A stretch of 64,000 bases of DNA from Capnocytophaga gingivalis ATCC 33624 (GTDB taxonomy: Bacteria > Bacteroidota > Bacteroidia > Flavobacteriales > Flavobacteriaceae): the NCBI RefSeq assembly GCF_000174755.1, contig NZ_ACLQ01000019.1, positions 124,001 to 188,000 on the forward strand, in the 5' to 3' direction. Within the stretch, counting starts at the first letter, position 1; each line of letters begins with the position of its first letter. This document shows, one piece after another, positions 46,802 through 55,865 of this stretch. The notes beneath the pieces are model-generated. The model worked only from the letters and a program-made list of their open reading frames with translations, searched no databases and was not told the origin of the DNA. A program made the position numbers and the translations under genes.

Positions 46802-47513
46802 TCCCCAATACTTTGATATAGTGTGCATTGAGATGCTCTCTCATAAGCTCTCTGAAAGAAAAAGGAGTACCTTGCTTGAGTTCTTCTAAGAGGTCTCGGT
46901 GGGTAACTTGTTTGCCCCCTTCGGGGAGTATATAAGCGGCTTGATAACGATTCAGATCATGTACATATTGGAAAATAGGCATAAAGACATCCTGAAATTT
47001 TTTCAAAATATCATTCCCTGCCATCTCATACAGTTTTCCATGAAATTGTCGTTCCTCTTCTATAGAGAAATTAAAACTATCACAGCGCTGTTCTTCTGAG
47101 TTTTTTACTATATCCTCCAAGTCCTTAAGTTGTCGAGGGGTCTTACGAGCAAATACAAAGTCTGCCATACCTACTTCCAGCATCAGCCTAAGCTCAAAGA
47201 GGTTCGAAAGTCGCCCTACATCTACCAAAGCAGGGTCGAGCATCTTTTCAAAATTGTGCACCAAATCAGGCTCCAGAATGACCATCCCTCTGTGCTTGCG
47301 AGATTCTACCAAGCCTAAAGTCCTAAGTCGTAGCATGGCTTCTCTTATCGCTGTACGGCTCACTCCTAAGGTCTCGGCAAATTCCAATTCCTTAGGCAGT
47401 GCATCTCCAGCCTTTAGCGCATTCTCCTTAATATACTCAATAATATGCTTCTCTACCCTATCTACTAAGGAATCATTCTCTGAAGCAGTTGTTTTCTCCT
47501 TTAATGGCTTCAT
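46791..47513 (-). CDS. GntR/FadR-family transcriptional regulator
   Basis: A 240-residue regulator. The N-terminal winged helix is typical (LPKELEFAETLGVSRTAIREAMLRLRTLGLVE, with RGMVILEP wing). The FCD effector domain follows from about residue 85, with FELRLMLEVGMADFV, ERQFHGKLYEMAGN and THRDLLEEL supplying Asp/His-type ligands for a metal-bound acid. Such proteins control sugar-acid or organic-acid catabolism. No such genes are adjacent, so the target is unknown. It converges on the methyltransferase gene. Confidence 0.88.
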   Translation of the reverse strand: MKPLKEKTTASENDSLVDRVEKHIIEYIKENALKAGDALPKELEFAETLGVSRTAIREAMLRLRTLGLVESRKHRGMVILEPDLVHNFEKMLDPALVDVGRLSNLFELRLMLEVGMADFVFARKTPRQLKDLEDIVKNSEEQRCDSFNFSIEEERQFHGKLYEMAGNDILKKFQDVFMPIFQYVHDLNRYQAAYILPEGGKQVTHRDLLEELKQGTPFSFRELMREHLNAHYIKVLGISY

Positions 47514-47699
47514 AAAAGAGTCGAATTACTTATATATTTATTTGGTACAAAATTACAATTTTTTTTCTACCTGACCAATATAACTGACATTTTTATTTCC
47601 TCCTCTATTCTTCCTACCCAAAAGCTATTGATAAGAATATCAATGAACTAAATTAGAAGATACATTAAATTCTTGTTAATTTTTTAATCCTATTCTTTT

Positions 47700-47714
47700 T
47701 GGCATTGTTTTTGA
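47700..47714 (+). promoter_or_regulatory. Sigma-54-like site TGGCATTGTTTTTGA before htrA
   Basis: GG (47701-47702) and GA (47713-47714) are twelve bases apart, the -24/-12 layout of sigma-54, with A in place of the usual C. No TAnnTTTG box was found between it and the ATG at 47780. The site closely resembles one upstream of clpC (29404-29419). Confidence 0.4.
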
Positions 47715-47779
47715 TAAGCATTATTCGTATTTTTAGAGTTAAAAAAATAGATATTATTAATTATTTTAAGATTTTAGAT

Positions 47780-49201
47780 ATGAAAAAATATTTTACATCA
47801 GTTATTTCCGCTATTATGGGCGGAGCTATTGCCTTAGGTGGCTATCATTTTATTACTAAAAATCAAGAGAATAGTACTTTTTCTTTCTCTTCTCAAGGAG
47901 ATAGTACTCATGTGGCTCAGACAAATTTCCGTCAAGTAGCCAACTTCAACTTTGATGAGAATAGCTTTATCAATGCGTCCAAGAAGACTGTCAACAGTGT
48001 TGTCCATGTAAAGAATATGACCATAGCGCCAGAGATCACTTCTATCTTTGACCTCTTCAGTGGAAACACTCCTCAGCAAGGAGGTAAGGAAAGATTGGCT
48101 GGAACAGGTTCTGGAGTGATTATCTCTCCTGATGGATATATTGTTACTAATAACCATGTGATCAATGGGGCTTCTTCTGTACAAGTAACCTTAAATAACA
48201 ACCAAACGTACAAGGCAGAAATCATTGGTTCTGACAGCAGTTCTGATATTGCTTTACTCAAGATAAAAGCTCCTGAAAAGTTGCCTTTCCTTTCTTTTGC
48301 CGATTCAGATAATACTCAGATTGGCGAATGGGTATTGGCCGTAGGGAATCCTTTTAACCTTACCTCTACCGTTACGGCAGGGATTATCAGTGCCAAAGCA
48401 AGAAACTTAGGCAACCAGTACAACGGAAAGATAGAGTCTTATATACAGACGGATGCTGCTGTCAATTCTGGAAATAGTGGGGGAGCTCTCGTGAATCTTA
48501 ATGGAGATCTTATCGGTATCAATACTGCAATTGCTTCTGCCAATACTGGTACCTTCGTAGGTTATTCTTTTGCTGTACCAAGCAATATAGCCAAGAAGGT
48601 AGTAGAAGACCTTATCGAATACGGAAATGTACAGCGTGGTGTCTTGGGTATTGCGGGTACTGAGCTCAATTCTGAGACAGCTGAAAAACTCAAAACCAAA
48701 CAAACTGAAGGTTTCTATATCGATAGTGTAGAAGATGGTTCTGGTGCTGAGAAGGCGGGAATCAAAAAAGGAGATATCATCACTCAGATGGACAACATCA
48801 AGATACGCTCTTTCTCCGACCTTAGCGGACATATCAATACCAAAAGACCTAATGACAATGTCAATATCGTAGTTCTCAGGGATGGTAAAGAAAAAGAAAT
48901 CACTGTAAAACTCCAGAAAAATGATTCCTTTATAGCCAATGACTTAGGTATTATTATCAAAAACCTTTCTGACAAGGATAAAAAGGATTTCAAACTAAAA
49001 GAAGGAGTCAAAATAACCAAAACAAGTCCTCTGTATGCAGAAAATGGAATTAATTTGGACGGAAAAGTACTAATTTCTATCAATGGAAAAGAAGTAAAAG
49101 ACATTGATAGTGCCAAGAGTATCCTTGAGAACAACAAATCACAGCGCTATGCCATCATTGTACAAAACAAAAATGGTGAAAAAGAACGCTATTTCTTATA
49201 A
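47780..49201 (+). CDS. Periplasmic serine protease, HtrA/DegP type
   Basis: A 473-residue quality-control protease. It has an N-terminal hydrophobic segment (residues 8-25) for export or anchoring and a trypsin-like domain with His126 (NNHVIN), Asp156 (SSDIALLKI) and Ser233 (GNSGGAL). Two PDZ domains follow, the first with GVLGIAGTEL and GAEKAGIKKGDII; the second is less regular (LGIIIKNLSDKD). The ATG at 47780 gives a clean signal and follows the sigma-54-like site. A strong terminator follows the gene. Confidence 0.93.
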   Translation: MKKYFTSVISAIMGGAIALGGYHFITKNQENSTFSFSSQGDSTHVAQTNFRQVANFNFDENSFINASKKTVNSVVHVKNMTIAPEITSIFDLFSGNTPQQGGKERLAGTGSGVIISPDGYIVTNNHVINGASSVQVTLNNNQTYKAEIIGSDSSSDIALLKIKAPEKLPFLSFADSDNTQIGEWVLAVGNPFNLTSTVTAGIISAKARNLGNQYNGKIESYIQTDAAVNSGNSGGALVNLNGDLIGINTAIASANTGTFVGYSFAVPSNIAKKVVEDLIEYGNVQRGVLGIAGTELNSETAEKLKTKQTEGFYIDSVEDGSGAEKAGIKKGDIITQMDNIKIRSFSDLSGHINTKRPNDNVNIVVLRDGKEKEITVKLQKNDSFIANDLGIIIKNLSDKDKKDFKLKEGVKITKTSPLYAENGINLDGKVLISINGKEVKDIDSAKSILENNKSQRYAIIVQNKNGEKERYFL

Positions 49202-49255
49202 AAGTATATTTATTTATATTCATACCTTTAAAGTTTGATTTTTATTAGTGTTGAG

Positions 49256-49281
49256 TAGTCTGCCTTCTCTTAGGCAGACTA
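49256..49281 (+). terminator. Terminator of the HtrA-type protease gene
   Basis: 10-bp stem TAGTCTGCCT / AGGCAGACTA with a six-base loop and T7 tract, 54 bases after the stop. Confidence 0.85.
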
Positions 49282-49356
49282 TTTTTTTAGACTTTAACTG
49301 GGGTACAGATAAAAAAGCACTGCCCTTAGCACCTAAAATTTTAGTATTTCTAAAGG

Positions 49357-49386
49357 TTGTTATTTCATAATTAATTTCTAACTTTG
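49357..49386 (+). promoter_or_regulatory. Promoter TTG-N19-TAACTTTG for the membrane protein gene
   Basis: TTG at 49357-49359 and TAACTTTG at 49379-49386, exact consensus spacing, 27 bases before the ATG at 49414. The -7 box is identical to that inside the CRISPR repeats. Confidence 0.72.
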
Positions 49387-49413
49387 CCCTCTGTTACTAC
49401 AGAGATATTATCT

Positions 49414-50652
49414 ATGAATACTCGCAAAGATATTCAGTGGGCTTTTCTATACTTTATCATCACCGTACTACTGGGTTTCTCCCTTAGGATGTCTTACGTT
49501 ACGAACACTTTTTTCAATGTTCGTCATGTAACACATTCACATTCTCATGTGGGACTATTAGGCTGGATATATACTATACTCACTTCTCTCATCTGTCAAT
49601 ATTTCCTCAAAGAAGAAGACAGAAAGCCCTATCGTATTCTATTTCTCTGTACCCAAGTGACCATTTTAGGAATGCTTTTTACTTTCCCTTTTGGCGGGTA
49701 TTACCTATATTCTATTATCTTTTCTTCTCTTTTTGTACTCTGCACTTATGCCTTCAGCATATTTTTCCTCAAAAGGAGTAAAAAGTTCGTTCATTTGCGC
49801 TTTACCCTTTCCAAGAGTGTAGAGCCTGTATGTGAACATCCCTTATCCCTGCGCTTTGTCCGCTGGGGGATCTATTTTTTGGTATTATCAAGTATCGGTA
49901 TCTGGTTGCTCCCTGTAGCTATTGTCAAGACAGGCAAAGGGGATTGGTACAATAGTGCCCTATATTTTTTCCTACACTTTCAGTATAATGGTTGGTTCTT
50001 AGCCGTAATCCTGAGCCTTTTGGTAGGGGAAATCGAACACAAAAGTCTATTGATTAACAAGCAACTCTATAAAGCTTTCTATTGCTTTATCTTAGGTACT
50101 ATAGGGTCTGTAACCCTATCTTGGGTAGGCTTCTTTGATCATCCTTTGCTATATATTATTGGCAATATATCTGGATTCCTACTCCTGATCAGTGTTTTCG
50201 AGATTTATAAAGCTTATAACCAATTGGAAAAACCCGCTTTCCTCATGAAAGCCTTCCTTTTGTTATGGGCTATAAAAACACTCCTAATGTTCTTAGGATC
50301 TTTTCCTTGGATTGCTCAAGTGATTCTCCCCAATAGAGAGTTTATCATCAGCTATTTACACTTTACTTTTTTAGGTGTCATTGCCTTTGGGGTGCTCCAT
50401 TTCCTAAGCAAGAACTTACATATACGCTTCCCTTGGTGGAGTCTCTCTCTCTACACTACTGCTTTTATAGGCACCGAAACACTAATCACCTACAAGGGTA
50501 TAGCCATCTATGCTCAGTGGTTCCTCCCCAATAATTACCCTATTCTTTTAGTGGTTTTCAGCACTCTTTTCTTTATAGCAGTAGGAAATTGGTGTTATAT
50601 CATTTTTAGAAAAACACATACATCCTCCAACCAAATATTTTCTAAAAAATAA
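49414..50652 (+). CDS. Polytopic membrane protein with heme-copper-oxidase-like His motifs
   Basis: A 412-residue protein with about 11-12 hydrophobic helices. Conserved-looking His clusters lie at the membrane face: RHVTHSHSHVGLLGW near residue 40, FLHFQYNGWF about residue 190, and YLHFTFLGVIAFGVLHF about 320. HSHVGLLGW resembles the heme-binding helix of cytochrome oxidase subunit I / NnrS-like proteins, so a heme- or copper-binding role is possible. The family is otherwise not recognised. The ATG at 49414 follows a consensus promoter. Confidence 0.7.
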   Translation: MNTRKDIQWAFLYFIITVLLGFSLRMSYVTNTFFNVRHVTHSHSHVGLLGWIYTILTSLICQYFLKEEDRKPYRILFLCTQVTILGMLFTFPFGGYYLYSIIFSSLFVLCTYAFSIFFLKRSKKFVHLRFTLSKSVEPVCEHPLSLRFVRWGIYFLVLSSIGIWLLPVAIVKTGKGDWYNSALYFFLHFQYNGWFLAVILSLLVGEIEHKSLLINKQLYKAFYCFILGTIGSVTLSWVGFFDHPLLYIIGNISGFLLLISVFEIYKAYNQLEKPAFLMKAFLLLWAIKTLLMFLGSFPWIAQVILPNREFIISYLHFTFLGVIAFGVLHFLSKNLHIRFPWWSLSLYTTAFIGTETLITYKGIAIYAQWFLPNNYPILLVVFSTLFFIAVGNWCYIIFRKTHTSSNQIFSKK

Positions 50653-50930
50653 CTTTAACACTTATTATAAACTGAATACTTTCTAAAACTTTTTAATCTC
50701 ATGTAAGTTAAAGTTTTGTTTTAAAAGGTTAAAGTTTGTTATCTATTTAAAAACACTTTTATTATTAATTTAAAATACAATTAATTCATTTTTAGTTTTT
50801 TATGAATTAAAGTTCTTTATTAATTATCAACATACTAAAAACTTATTAACAGATTAACATAAAATACATTTGTATATTTCCATAGTTTTTCGGAATTTTG
50901 CCTCGTTATCAATAAGTTTCTTTATCCAAT
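50653..50930. other. AT-rich intergenic region
   Basis: 278 bases, very AT-rich, with several TTTAAAGTT / AACTTTAA-like short words (50697-50740, 50800-50815) but no hairpin with a T tract, no consensus promoter pair and no open frame of note. Confidence 0.5.
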
Positions 50931-51695
50931 ATGAAAAATTTTGTCTATTTTTGTCTCATTTCTTTTTGTTTGGCTTCTTTTTCTTCTTATAGTCAGGCAT
51001 CCAAACCCATCTCCCCCAAGATTACTAAGATTATCAAGGACAGTCTCTTTGCTCCTCATGACAATTTCGAGTATGCTATCAAGCGCTTATATATCGATAT
51101 CAAGGGAAGCGAACACAATCTTGATTTTAAGGCTTTTCGGTATGCATACATAGGATATCAAAACATGAAGCTAAAGAACAAACTCAATGAAAAACGCTTG
51201 TTATCTATCATTGATTTCACAAAGGATAGCGATAAAAAACGTTTCTATACTATTGACTTGGAGGCTAAAAAAATTCTCTATTACACTTATGTAGCCCATG
51301 GGAAAAAGACTGGGATGTCTTCCTCTACTTATTTTTCCAATGAAAATGAATCTCACAAGAGTAGCTTAGGCTTCTATGTTACAGGTAAAACTTACAATGG
51401 AGATGCTGGCTTTAGTCTTAAGCTCTACGGAGATGAACGCAATTACAATTCTAATGCTTATAAGCGTGGGATTGTTATCCACACTGCCGATTATATGAAT
51501 GAGGATTTTTTTCAAAAAAATGGACGCTATGGACGCAGTTTGGGATGTCCAGTACTCCCTACTGACATCTACAAACAGGTGATTGAAACTATCAAAGAAG
51601 GGACTATGGTATTCGCTTATTATACCAACAAAAGGTATCTCGCTTCTTCCAAATATCTCAAGGTAAGTGACCTTACCAAAAATAATACTTTCTAA
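50931..51695 (+). CDS. Murein L,D-transpeptidase-family protein
   Basis: A 254-residue exported protein (signal MKNFVYFCLISFCLASFSSYSQ). The catalytic YkuD-like region of the 'murein L,D-transpeptidase catalytic domain' family is seen as RGIVIHTADYMN with His184 and RSLGCPVLP with the nucleophile Cys206, preceded by LGFYVTGKTYNGDAG. It would cross-link peptidoglycan or attach proteins to it in the periplasm. It stands alone. Confidence 0.85.
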   Translation: MKNFVYFCLISFCLASFSSYSQASKPISPKITKIIKDSLFAPHDNFEYAIKRLYIDIKGSEHNLDFKAFRYAYIGYQNMKLKNKLNEKRLLSIIDFTKDSDKKRFYTIDLEAKKILYYTYVAHGKKTGMSSSTYFSNENESHKSSLGFYVTGKTYNGDAGFSLKLYGDERNYNSNAYKRGIVIHTADYMNEDFFQKNGRYGRSLGCPVLPTDIYKQVIETIKEGTMVFAYYTNKRYLASSKYLKVSDLTKNNTF

Positions 51696-51724
51696 AAAGA
51701 TAGGACTAATTCTTTATCTAACAA

Positions 51725-52819
51725 ATGAAAATACAAGATGTCATCCAGTACTTGGAGACTTTAGCTCCGCTTGACTATGCAGAGAGTTTTGACAATGTAG
51801 GACTATTAGTAGGAAATGCTCAAGAGCCTTTCAGGGGGGCTCTTATCACCTTGGACACTTTGGAAGAAGTGGTTGAGGAAGCCATCCAAAGGGACTGTAA
51901 CCTTATTGTAAGTTTTCACCCCATTATCTTCAGTGGGCTTAAAAGCCTTACAGGAAAAACTTATGTAGAGCGTGCTGTAATTAAGGCGATTGAGCACCAT
52001 ATAGCTATCTATTCTCTACACACAGCCTTAGATAATTCTTTCTGGGGAGTCAATGCTCGTATCTGTGACCAATTAAGACTCTCTGAGAGAAAAATTCTCC
52101 TTCCTCAACCTCATACTATTGAGCAATTGATAACTTATGTTCCTTCTGAGCATGCCCAAACACTGAGGGAAAAACTTTTTGAAGCGGGAGGAGGCAATAT
52201 AGGTAATTACTCTCATTGTAGCTTTAACCTACAGGGAGTAGGTACTTATCAGGGCAACCTGCACAGCCATCCTACTATTGGGGAAAGAGGGGTATTCCAG
52301 CAACAAGAAGAAACTCGCATCTCTATCATATTCCCTAAGCATCTAAGAACCAAAATGTTGCAAACACTCTTTGCGCACCATCCGTACGAAGAGGTGGCTT
52401 ATGAGATTCTTTCTTTGGAGAACGAGCACCAACATATTGGTTTGGGTATGATTGGCCAGCTCCCCACGCCTATGGAGGAAAAGGATTTCCTCTTGTATGT
52501 AAAGGAACGTATGCAGACCTCTTGTATCAGGCACTCTCCCTTCTTAGGAAAGAAAATACAGACAGTAGCCGTCTTAGGGGGAAGTGGAGCTTCGGCTATT
52601 GGAGCTTGCCTGAAGGCTGGGTGCGATGCGTATATCACAGCTGATGTCAAATATCATGAGTTTTTTAAGGCTGAAGGTAGGATACTTTTGGCTGATATTG
52701 GACATTATGAAAGTGAACAATTCACAAAAATGCTTTTATGGGAACAACTTACGAAAAAATTTCCTATCTTTGCATTTTATTTAGCGAATACAAATACAAA
52801 TCCTATCAACTATTTATAG
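51725..52819 (+). CDS. NIF3-like dinuclear metal-centre protein
   Basis: A 364-residue member of the NIF3/YbgI/YqfO family. It has FDNVGLLVG and VSFHPIIFSGLKSL (metal His), YSLHTALDN, and C-terminal GHYESEQF with another His/Glu pair. A central insertion (about residues 130-240, LFAHHPYEEVAYEI) is the YqfO/CutA-like domain found in the long form. Proposed GTP cyclohydrolase-like role is not settled. Neighbouring coiled-coil zinc-ribbon gene: this pairing is common in Bacteroidetes. Confidence 0.9.
   Translation: MKIQDVIQYLETLAPLDYAESFDNVGLLVGNAQEPFRGALITLDTLEEVVEEAIQRDCNLIVSFHPIIFSGLKSLTGKTYVERAVIKAIEHHIAIYSLHTALDNSFWGVNARICDQLRLSERKILLPQPHTIEQLITYVPSEHAQTLREKLFEAGGGNIGNYSHCSFNLQGVGTYQGNLHSHPTIGERGVFQQQEETRISIIFPKHLRTKMLQTLFAHHPYEEVAYEILSLENEHQHIGLGMIGQLPTPMEEKDFLLYVKERMQTSCIRHSPFLGKKIQTVAVLGGSGASAIGACLKAGCDAYITADVKYHEFFKAEGRILLADIGHYESEQFTKMLLWEQLTKKFPIFAFYLANTNTNPINYL
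52765..52772 (+). promoter_or_regulatory. -7 element TATCTTTG for the coiled-coil gene, inside the NIF3 gene
   Basis: TAnnTTTG followed by C within the last codons of the upstream gene, 50 bases before the ATG at 52822; no clear -33 TTG. Confidence 0.4.
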
Positions 52820-52821
52820 TT

Positions 52822-53598
52822 ATGACGAAAAAAGAAGTATCCGTAGAGGACAAACTAAGAACCTTATACGCCTTACAACTTATTGATTGTAAGATAGATG
52901 AACTAAGAAACGTACGCGGCGAACTCCCCTTAGAAGTAGAAGATTTGGAGGATGAAGTGGCTGGATTAGAAAGCCGTGCAGAACGTCTTGTCAATGATAT
53001 TGAGAAGATAAATGTTGACATTTCTACCAAGAAAAATCTCATCGAAGAGAGCAAAGGGCTTATCAAAAAATATGCAGAACAACAAAAAAATGTTCGCAAC
53101 AACCGTGAGTTCAATGCTATATCTAAGGAAATTGAGTTCCAAGAGCTCGAAATCCAATTAGCTGAAAAACATTTGAAGGAATTCAAAGCAGAGATAGAAC
53201 AGAAAAAACTCTCTATCGCTAAGATAAAAGACCAATTAGAAGAGCGTAAAAAACACTTACAACATAAGAAGGAAGAGCTCTCCTCTATCCTTGAAGAAAC
53301 TCAAAAAGATGAGGAAACACTTTTGAAGAAATCCTTGGAAATCTCTTCTCAGATAGAACCTCGCTTGCTTAGTGCCTATCAGCGTATCAGAAATAGTGTG
53401 GTAAATCGCTTAGCTATCGTACCTGTAGAACGTGGTGCTTCTGGAGGATCTTTCTTTGTCATCCCTCCTCAAGTACAGGTAGAAATCTCTACCCGCAAGA
53501 AGATTATTACCGATGAGCACAGCGGCCGTATCCTTATTGACCCTGATTTGGCTCGTGAAGAAAAAGAAAAAATGGAAGAATTCTTCCAAGCTATGTAA
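52822..53598 (+). CDS. Coiled-coil protein with degenerate C4-type zinc-ribbon fold
   Basis: A 258-residue protein. Residues 30-180 are an uninterrupted charged coiled coil (AERLVNDIEKINVDISTK, LAEKHLKEFKAEIEQKKL). The C-terminus matches the CT398/zf-RING_7 ribbon in outline (PVERGASGGSFFVIPPQ, ITDEHSGRILIDP), but all four zinc Cys are replaced (GASGGS, DEHSG). No zinc should bind; I believe flavobacterial homologues share this. The start at 52822 follows the NIF3 stop by two bases. Confidence 0.85.
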   Translation: MTKKEVSVEDKLRTLYALQLIDCKIDELRNVRGELPLEVEDLEDEVAGLESRAERLVNDIEKINVDISTKKNLIEESKGLIKKYAEQQKNVRNNREFNAISKEIEFQELEIQLAEKHLKEFKAEIEQKKLSIAKIKDQLEERKKHLQHKKEELSSILEETQKDEETLLKKSLEISSQIEPRLLSAYQRIRNSVVNRLAIVPVERGASGGSFFVIPPQVQVEISTRKKIITDEHSGRILIDPDLAREEKEKMEEFFQAM

Positions 53599-53630
53599 AT
53601 AAATTGCTTAAAACCAATCTTTTTCATTAG

Positions 53631-53663
53631 AAAAGGCTAAAAGTTTCTCACTTTTAGCCTTTT
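53631..53663. terminator. Bidirectional terminator between the coiled-coil gene and nth
   Basis: 13-bp perfect stem AAAAGGCTAAAAG / CTTTTAGCCTTTT with a seven-base loop and flanking A/T runs between convergent genes. Confidence 0.85.
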
Positions 53664-53672
53664 TTCATTTTT

Positions 53673-54308
53673 CTATTTTTTCTTCTTTGCCATTTTTATA
53701 CCACTGGTGATAATATCCTTAGTGATATCCCAATTGCGCGCAGGCGAATAGGCGCGTGCATAGTAAATAATCTGTAAATGAAGCTTATTCCATTTGCTTT
53801 TTGGGAAAAACTTCTTAGCATCTTTCTCACTCTGTACGACTGTGGAACCATTGGATATTTCCCAGCGCTCAAGCATCCTATGTATATGGGTATCCACAGG
53901 AAAGGCTGGCACACCAAAGGCAGTACTCATCACTACACTGGCTGTCTTGTGCCCCACCGATGGCAGCGCTTCCAAGGCCTCAAAACTTTGAGGAACTTCC
54001 CCTCCATACTTATCTATAAGGATATGCGATAGATGATAGATGCCATGCGACTTCATAGGGGATAGCCCTACTGGTCTTATGATCTCTTGTATCTCTTCTT
54101 GGGTGAGCTTGATCATATCATAGGGATTGTCCGCCTTAGCAAAAAGCAAAGGGGTGATCTGGTTCACCCTCGCATCGGTACATTGGGCAGAGAGCAACAC
54201 TGCAATCAGTAGGGTATATGGATCTTTGTGATCCAAGGGTATAGGAGGATCTGGATATAGCTTCTCCAAGGTCTCGGTGATAAAGTGTAGCTTCTCTTTC
54301 TTATTCAT
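53673..54308 (-). CDS. nth: Endonuclease III-type DNA glycosylase lacking the iron-sulfur loop
   Basis: A 211-residue base-excision repair glycosylase/AP lyase for oxidised pyrimidines. The helix-hairpin-helix is LEALPSVGHKTASVV with the catalytic Lys, followed by FPVDTHIHRM with the catalytic Asp. E. coli Nth ends with four Cys holding a 4Fe-4S cluster; here the equivalent region reads YYARAYSPARNWDITKD with no Cys at all. The cluster is therefore absent, as I believe is usual in this lineage. Confidence 0.9.
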   Translation of the reverse strand: MNKKEKLHFITETLEKLYPDPPIPLDHKDPYTLLIAVLLSAQCTDARVNQITPLLFAKADNPYDMIKLTQEEIQEIIRPVGLSPMKSHGIYHLSHILIDKYGGEVPQSFEALEALPSVGHKTASVVMSTAFGVPAFPVDTHIHRMLERWEISNGSTVVQSEKDAKKFFPKSKWNKLHLQIIYYARAYSPARNWDITKDIITSGIKMAKKKK

Positions 54309-54330
54309 AGGCTTTTTGTATCTCTATAGG

Positions 54331-55761
54331 CTAACAATCAGCCATACTCACCGCTACCGCAAGTCCTGCTTCGGAAGTTTCTTTGTATTTTGTATTCATA
54401 TCCTGAGCTGTTTGCCACATAGTCTGAATTACTTTGTCCAAAGGAACTTTGGCATTCTTTGGATCTGTATCCAGTGCCAGCTCGGCTGCATTGATCGCTT
54501 TGATAGCTCCCATGGCATTACGCTCTATACAAGGAATTTGTACCAAGCCTCCAATAGGATCACAGGTAAGACCTAAATGGTGTTCCATCGCTATCTCAGC
54601 GGCAATCATCACCTGCTCTGGAGTACCTCCCCATAATTCACATAGTCCCGCTGCCGCCATGGCTGAAGAAACTCCTATCTCAGCCTGACAGCCTCCCATA
54701 GCGGCAGAGATGGTAGCCCCTTTTTTGAAGAGACTTCCTATAATACCCGAGGTAAGCAGAAAACGCTCTATCTCCCTGTCACCTGCCTGAGGATTATCTA
54801 TGGCTAAGTAATAGAGTAATACGGCAGGAATAACCCCCGAACTACCATTGGTAGGCGCTGTAACTACACGCCCCAAAGAGGCGTTTACCTCATTGACAGC
54901 AAGGGAAAAACAGGTTACCCACTTGAGTATTTCTCTAAAATCTACTTTCTTTTGACGAATAGCTCCAAGCCATCCTTCGAAATTGGTATAGGGCAGATGT
55001 TCGCCCATGAGTTTCTTATGAATATCGAAGGCACGCCTTCTTACATTCAGCCCTCCTGGCAGAGTTCCTTCTGTATGACAGCCTATATAGGCACATTCTA
55101 TCATTGTATGCCATATCCGAAGTAGCTCCGAATGGATCTTGGATTCTTCTCTTAGGGTCTTTTCATCTTCAAAAATGATATCGGATATATTCTTTTCTTC
55201 TCGCTGACAGTGAGCAAGGAGCTCTTTTGCAGATTCGAACTCGTAAGGAAATGGCCTCTGATCTTCTTTTTTCTCTACTGCACTCTCTTCTGATTTTTCT
55301 TTAACGATAAATCCTCCCCCTATGGAATAAAAGGTTGAGGCATAGTCTTCTATTGCTTCTCCTGTTGCGGTAAAGGTAATCCCATTGGCATGGAATGGAA
55401 GAAATTTCTTATTAAAAACAACATCTGTTGCTGGATCAAAATCAATAAATCGCTCCCCTGCTAAGTGTAATTTTTTGTCCTTACCTATCTGATTTATGAT
55501 AGTACTGATACTATCCACAGGTATATATTCAGGATCAGTACCACTCAACCCCAACATAGCAGCTAAGTCTGTGGCATGTCCCTTCCCAGTGAGTGAAAGA
55601 GAACCATATAGATCCACACGCACATGTTGTACCTTTTCTAATATTTGTCTTTGCCTTAGCTCCTTTAGGAAAGCTTCTGCTGCACGCCAAGGTCCCAAGG
55701 TATGGGAACTGGAGGGGCCTACCCCTATCTTAAGCATTTCAAAAACACTTACGTATTCCAT
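54331..55761 (-). CDS. sdaA: L-serine ammonia-lyase (single chain)
   Basis: A 476-residue iron-sulfur enzyme that deaminates L-serine to pyruvate and ammonia. The N-terminal domain has [25 protein letters not shown]. The catalytic domain has [16 protein letters not shown], the [20 protein letters not shown] segment with cluster Cys, and [16 protein letters not shown]. Both halves that are separate in some bacteria are fused here. Its -7 box is TAACTTTG at 55787-55794. Confidence 0.94.
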   Translation of the reverse strand: MEYVSVFEMLKIGVGPSSSHTLGPWRAAEAFLKELRQRQILEKVQHVRVDLYGSLSLTGKGHATDLAAMLGLSGTDPEYIPVDSISTIINQIGKDKKLHLAGERFIDFDPATDVVFNKKFLPFHANGITFTATGEAIEDYASTFYSIGGGFIVKEKSEESAVEKKEDQRPFPYEFESAKELLAHCQREEKNISDIIFEDEKTLREESKIHSELLRIWHTMIECAYIGCHTEGTLPGGLNVRRRAFDIHKKLMGEHLPYTNFEGWLGAIRQKKVDFREILKWVTCFSLAVNEVNASLGRVVTAPTNGSSGVIPAVLLYYLAIDNPQAGDREIERFLLTSGIIGSLFKKGATISAAMGGCQAEIGVSSAMAAAGLCELWGGTPEQVMIAAEIAMEHHLGLTCDPIGGLVQIPCIERNAMGAIKAINAAELALDTDPKNAKVPLDKVIQTMWQTAQDMNTKYKETSEAGLAVAVSMADC

Positions 55762-55786
55762 AGAATTTTACAGAAATTATTTTTCG

Positions 55787-55794
55787 CAAAGTTA
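55787..55794 (-). promoter_or_regulatory. -7 promoter element TAACTTTG for sdaA
   Basis: Minus strand; the surrounding AATTCGTAACTTTG is the same 14 bases as in the CRISPR repeats, showing the repeat core matches a working-type promoter of this genome. No -33 TTG at exact spacing. Confidence 0.55.
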
Positions 55795-55865
55795 CGAATT
55801 TATAATTAATTTCTAAAGTGTTCTCTCTATTTTTTTATATCTCTACTGATTCTCAAAAAGGGAGA

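Noticed and set aside
50653-50930. Possible small RNA or origin-like region in AT-rich DNA
   Set aside because: Only AT richness and short recurring words are seen; no structure, promoter or terminator supports it.
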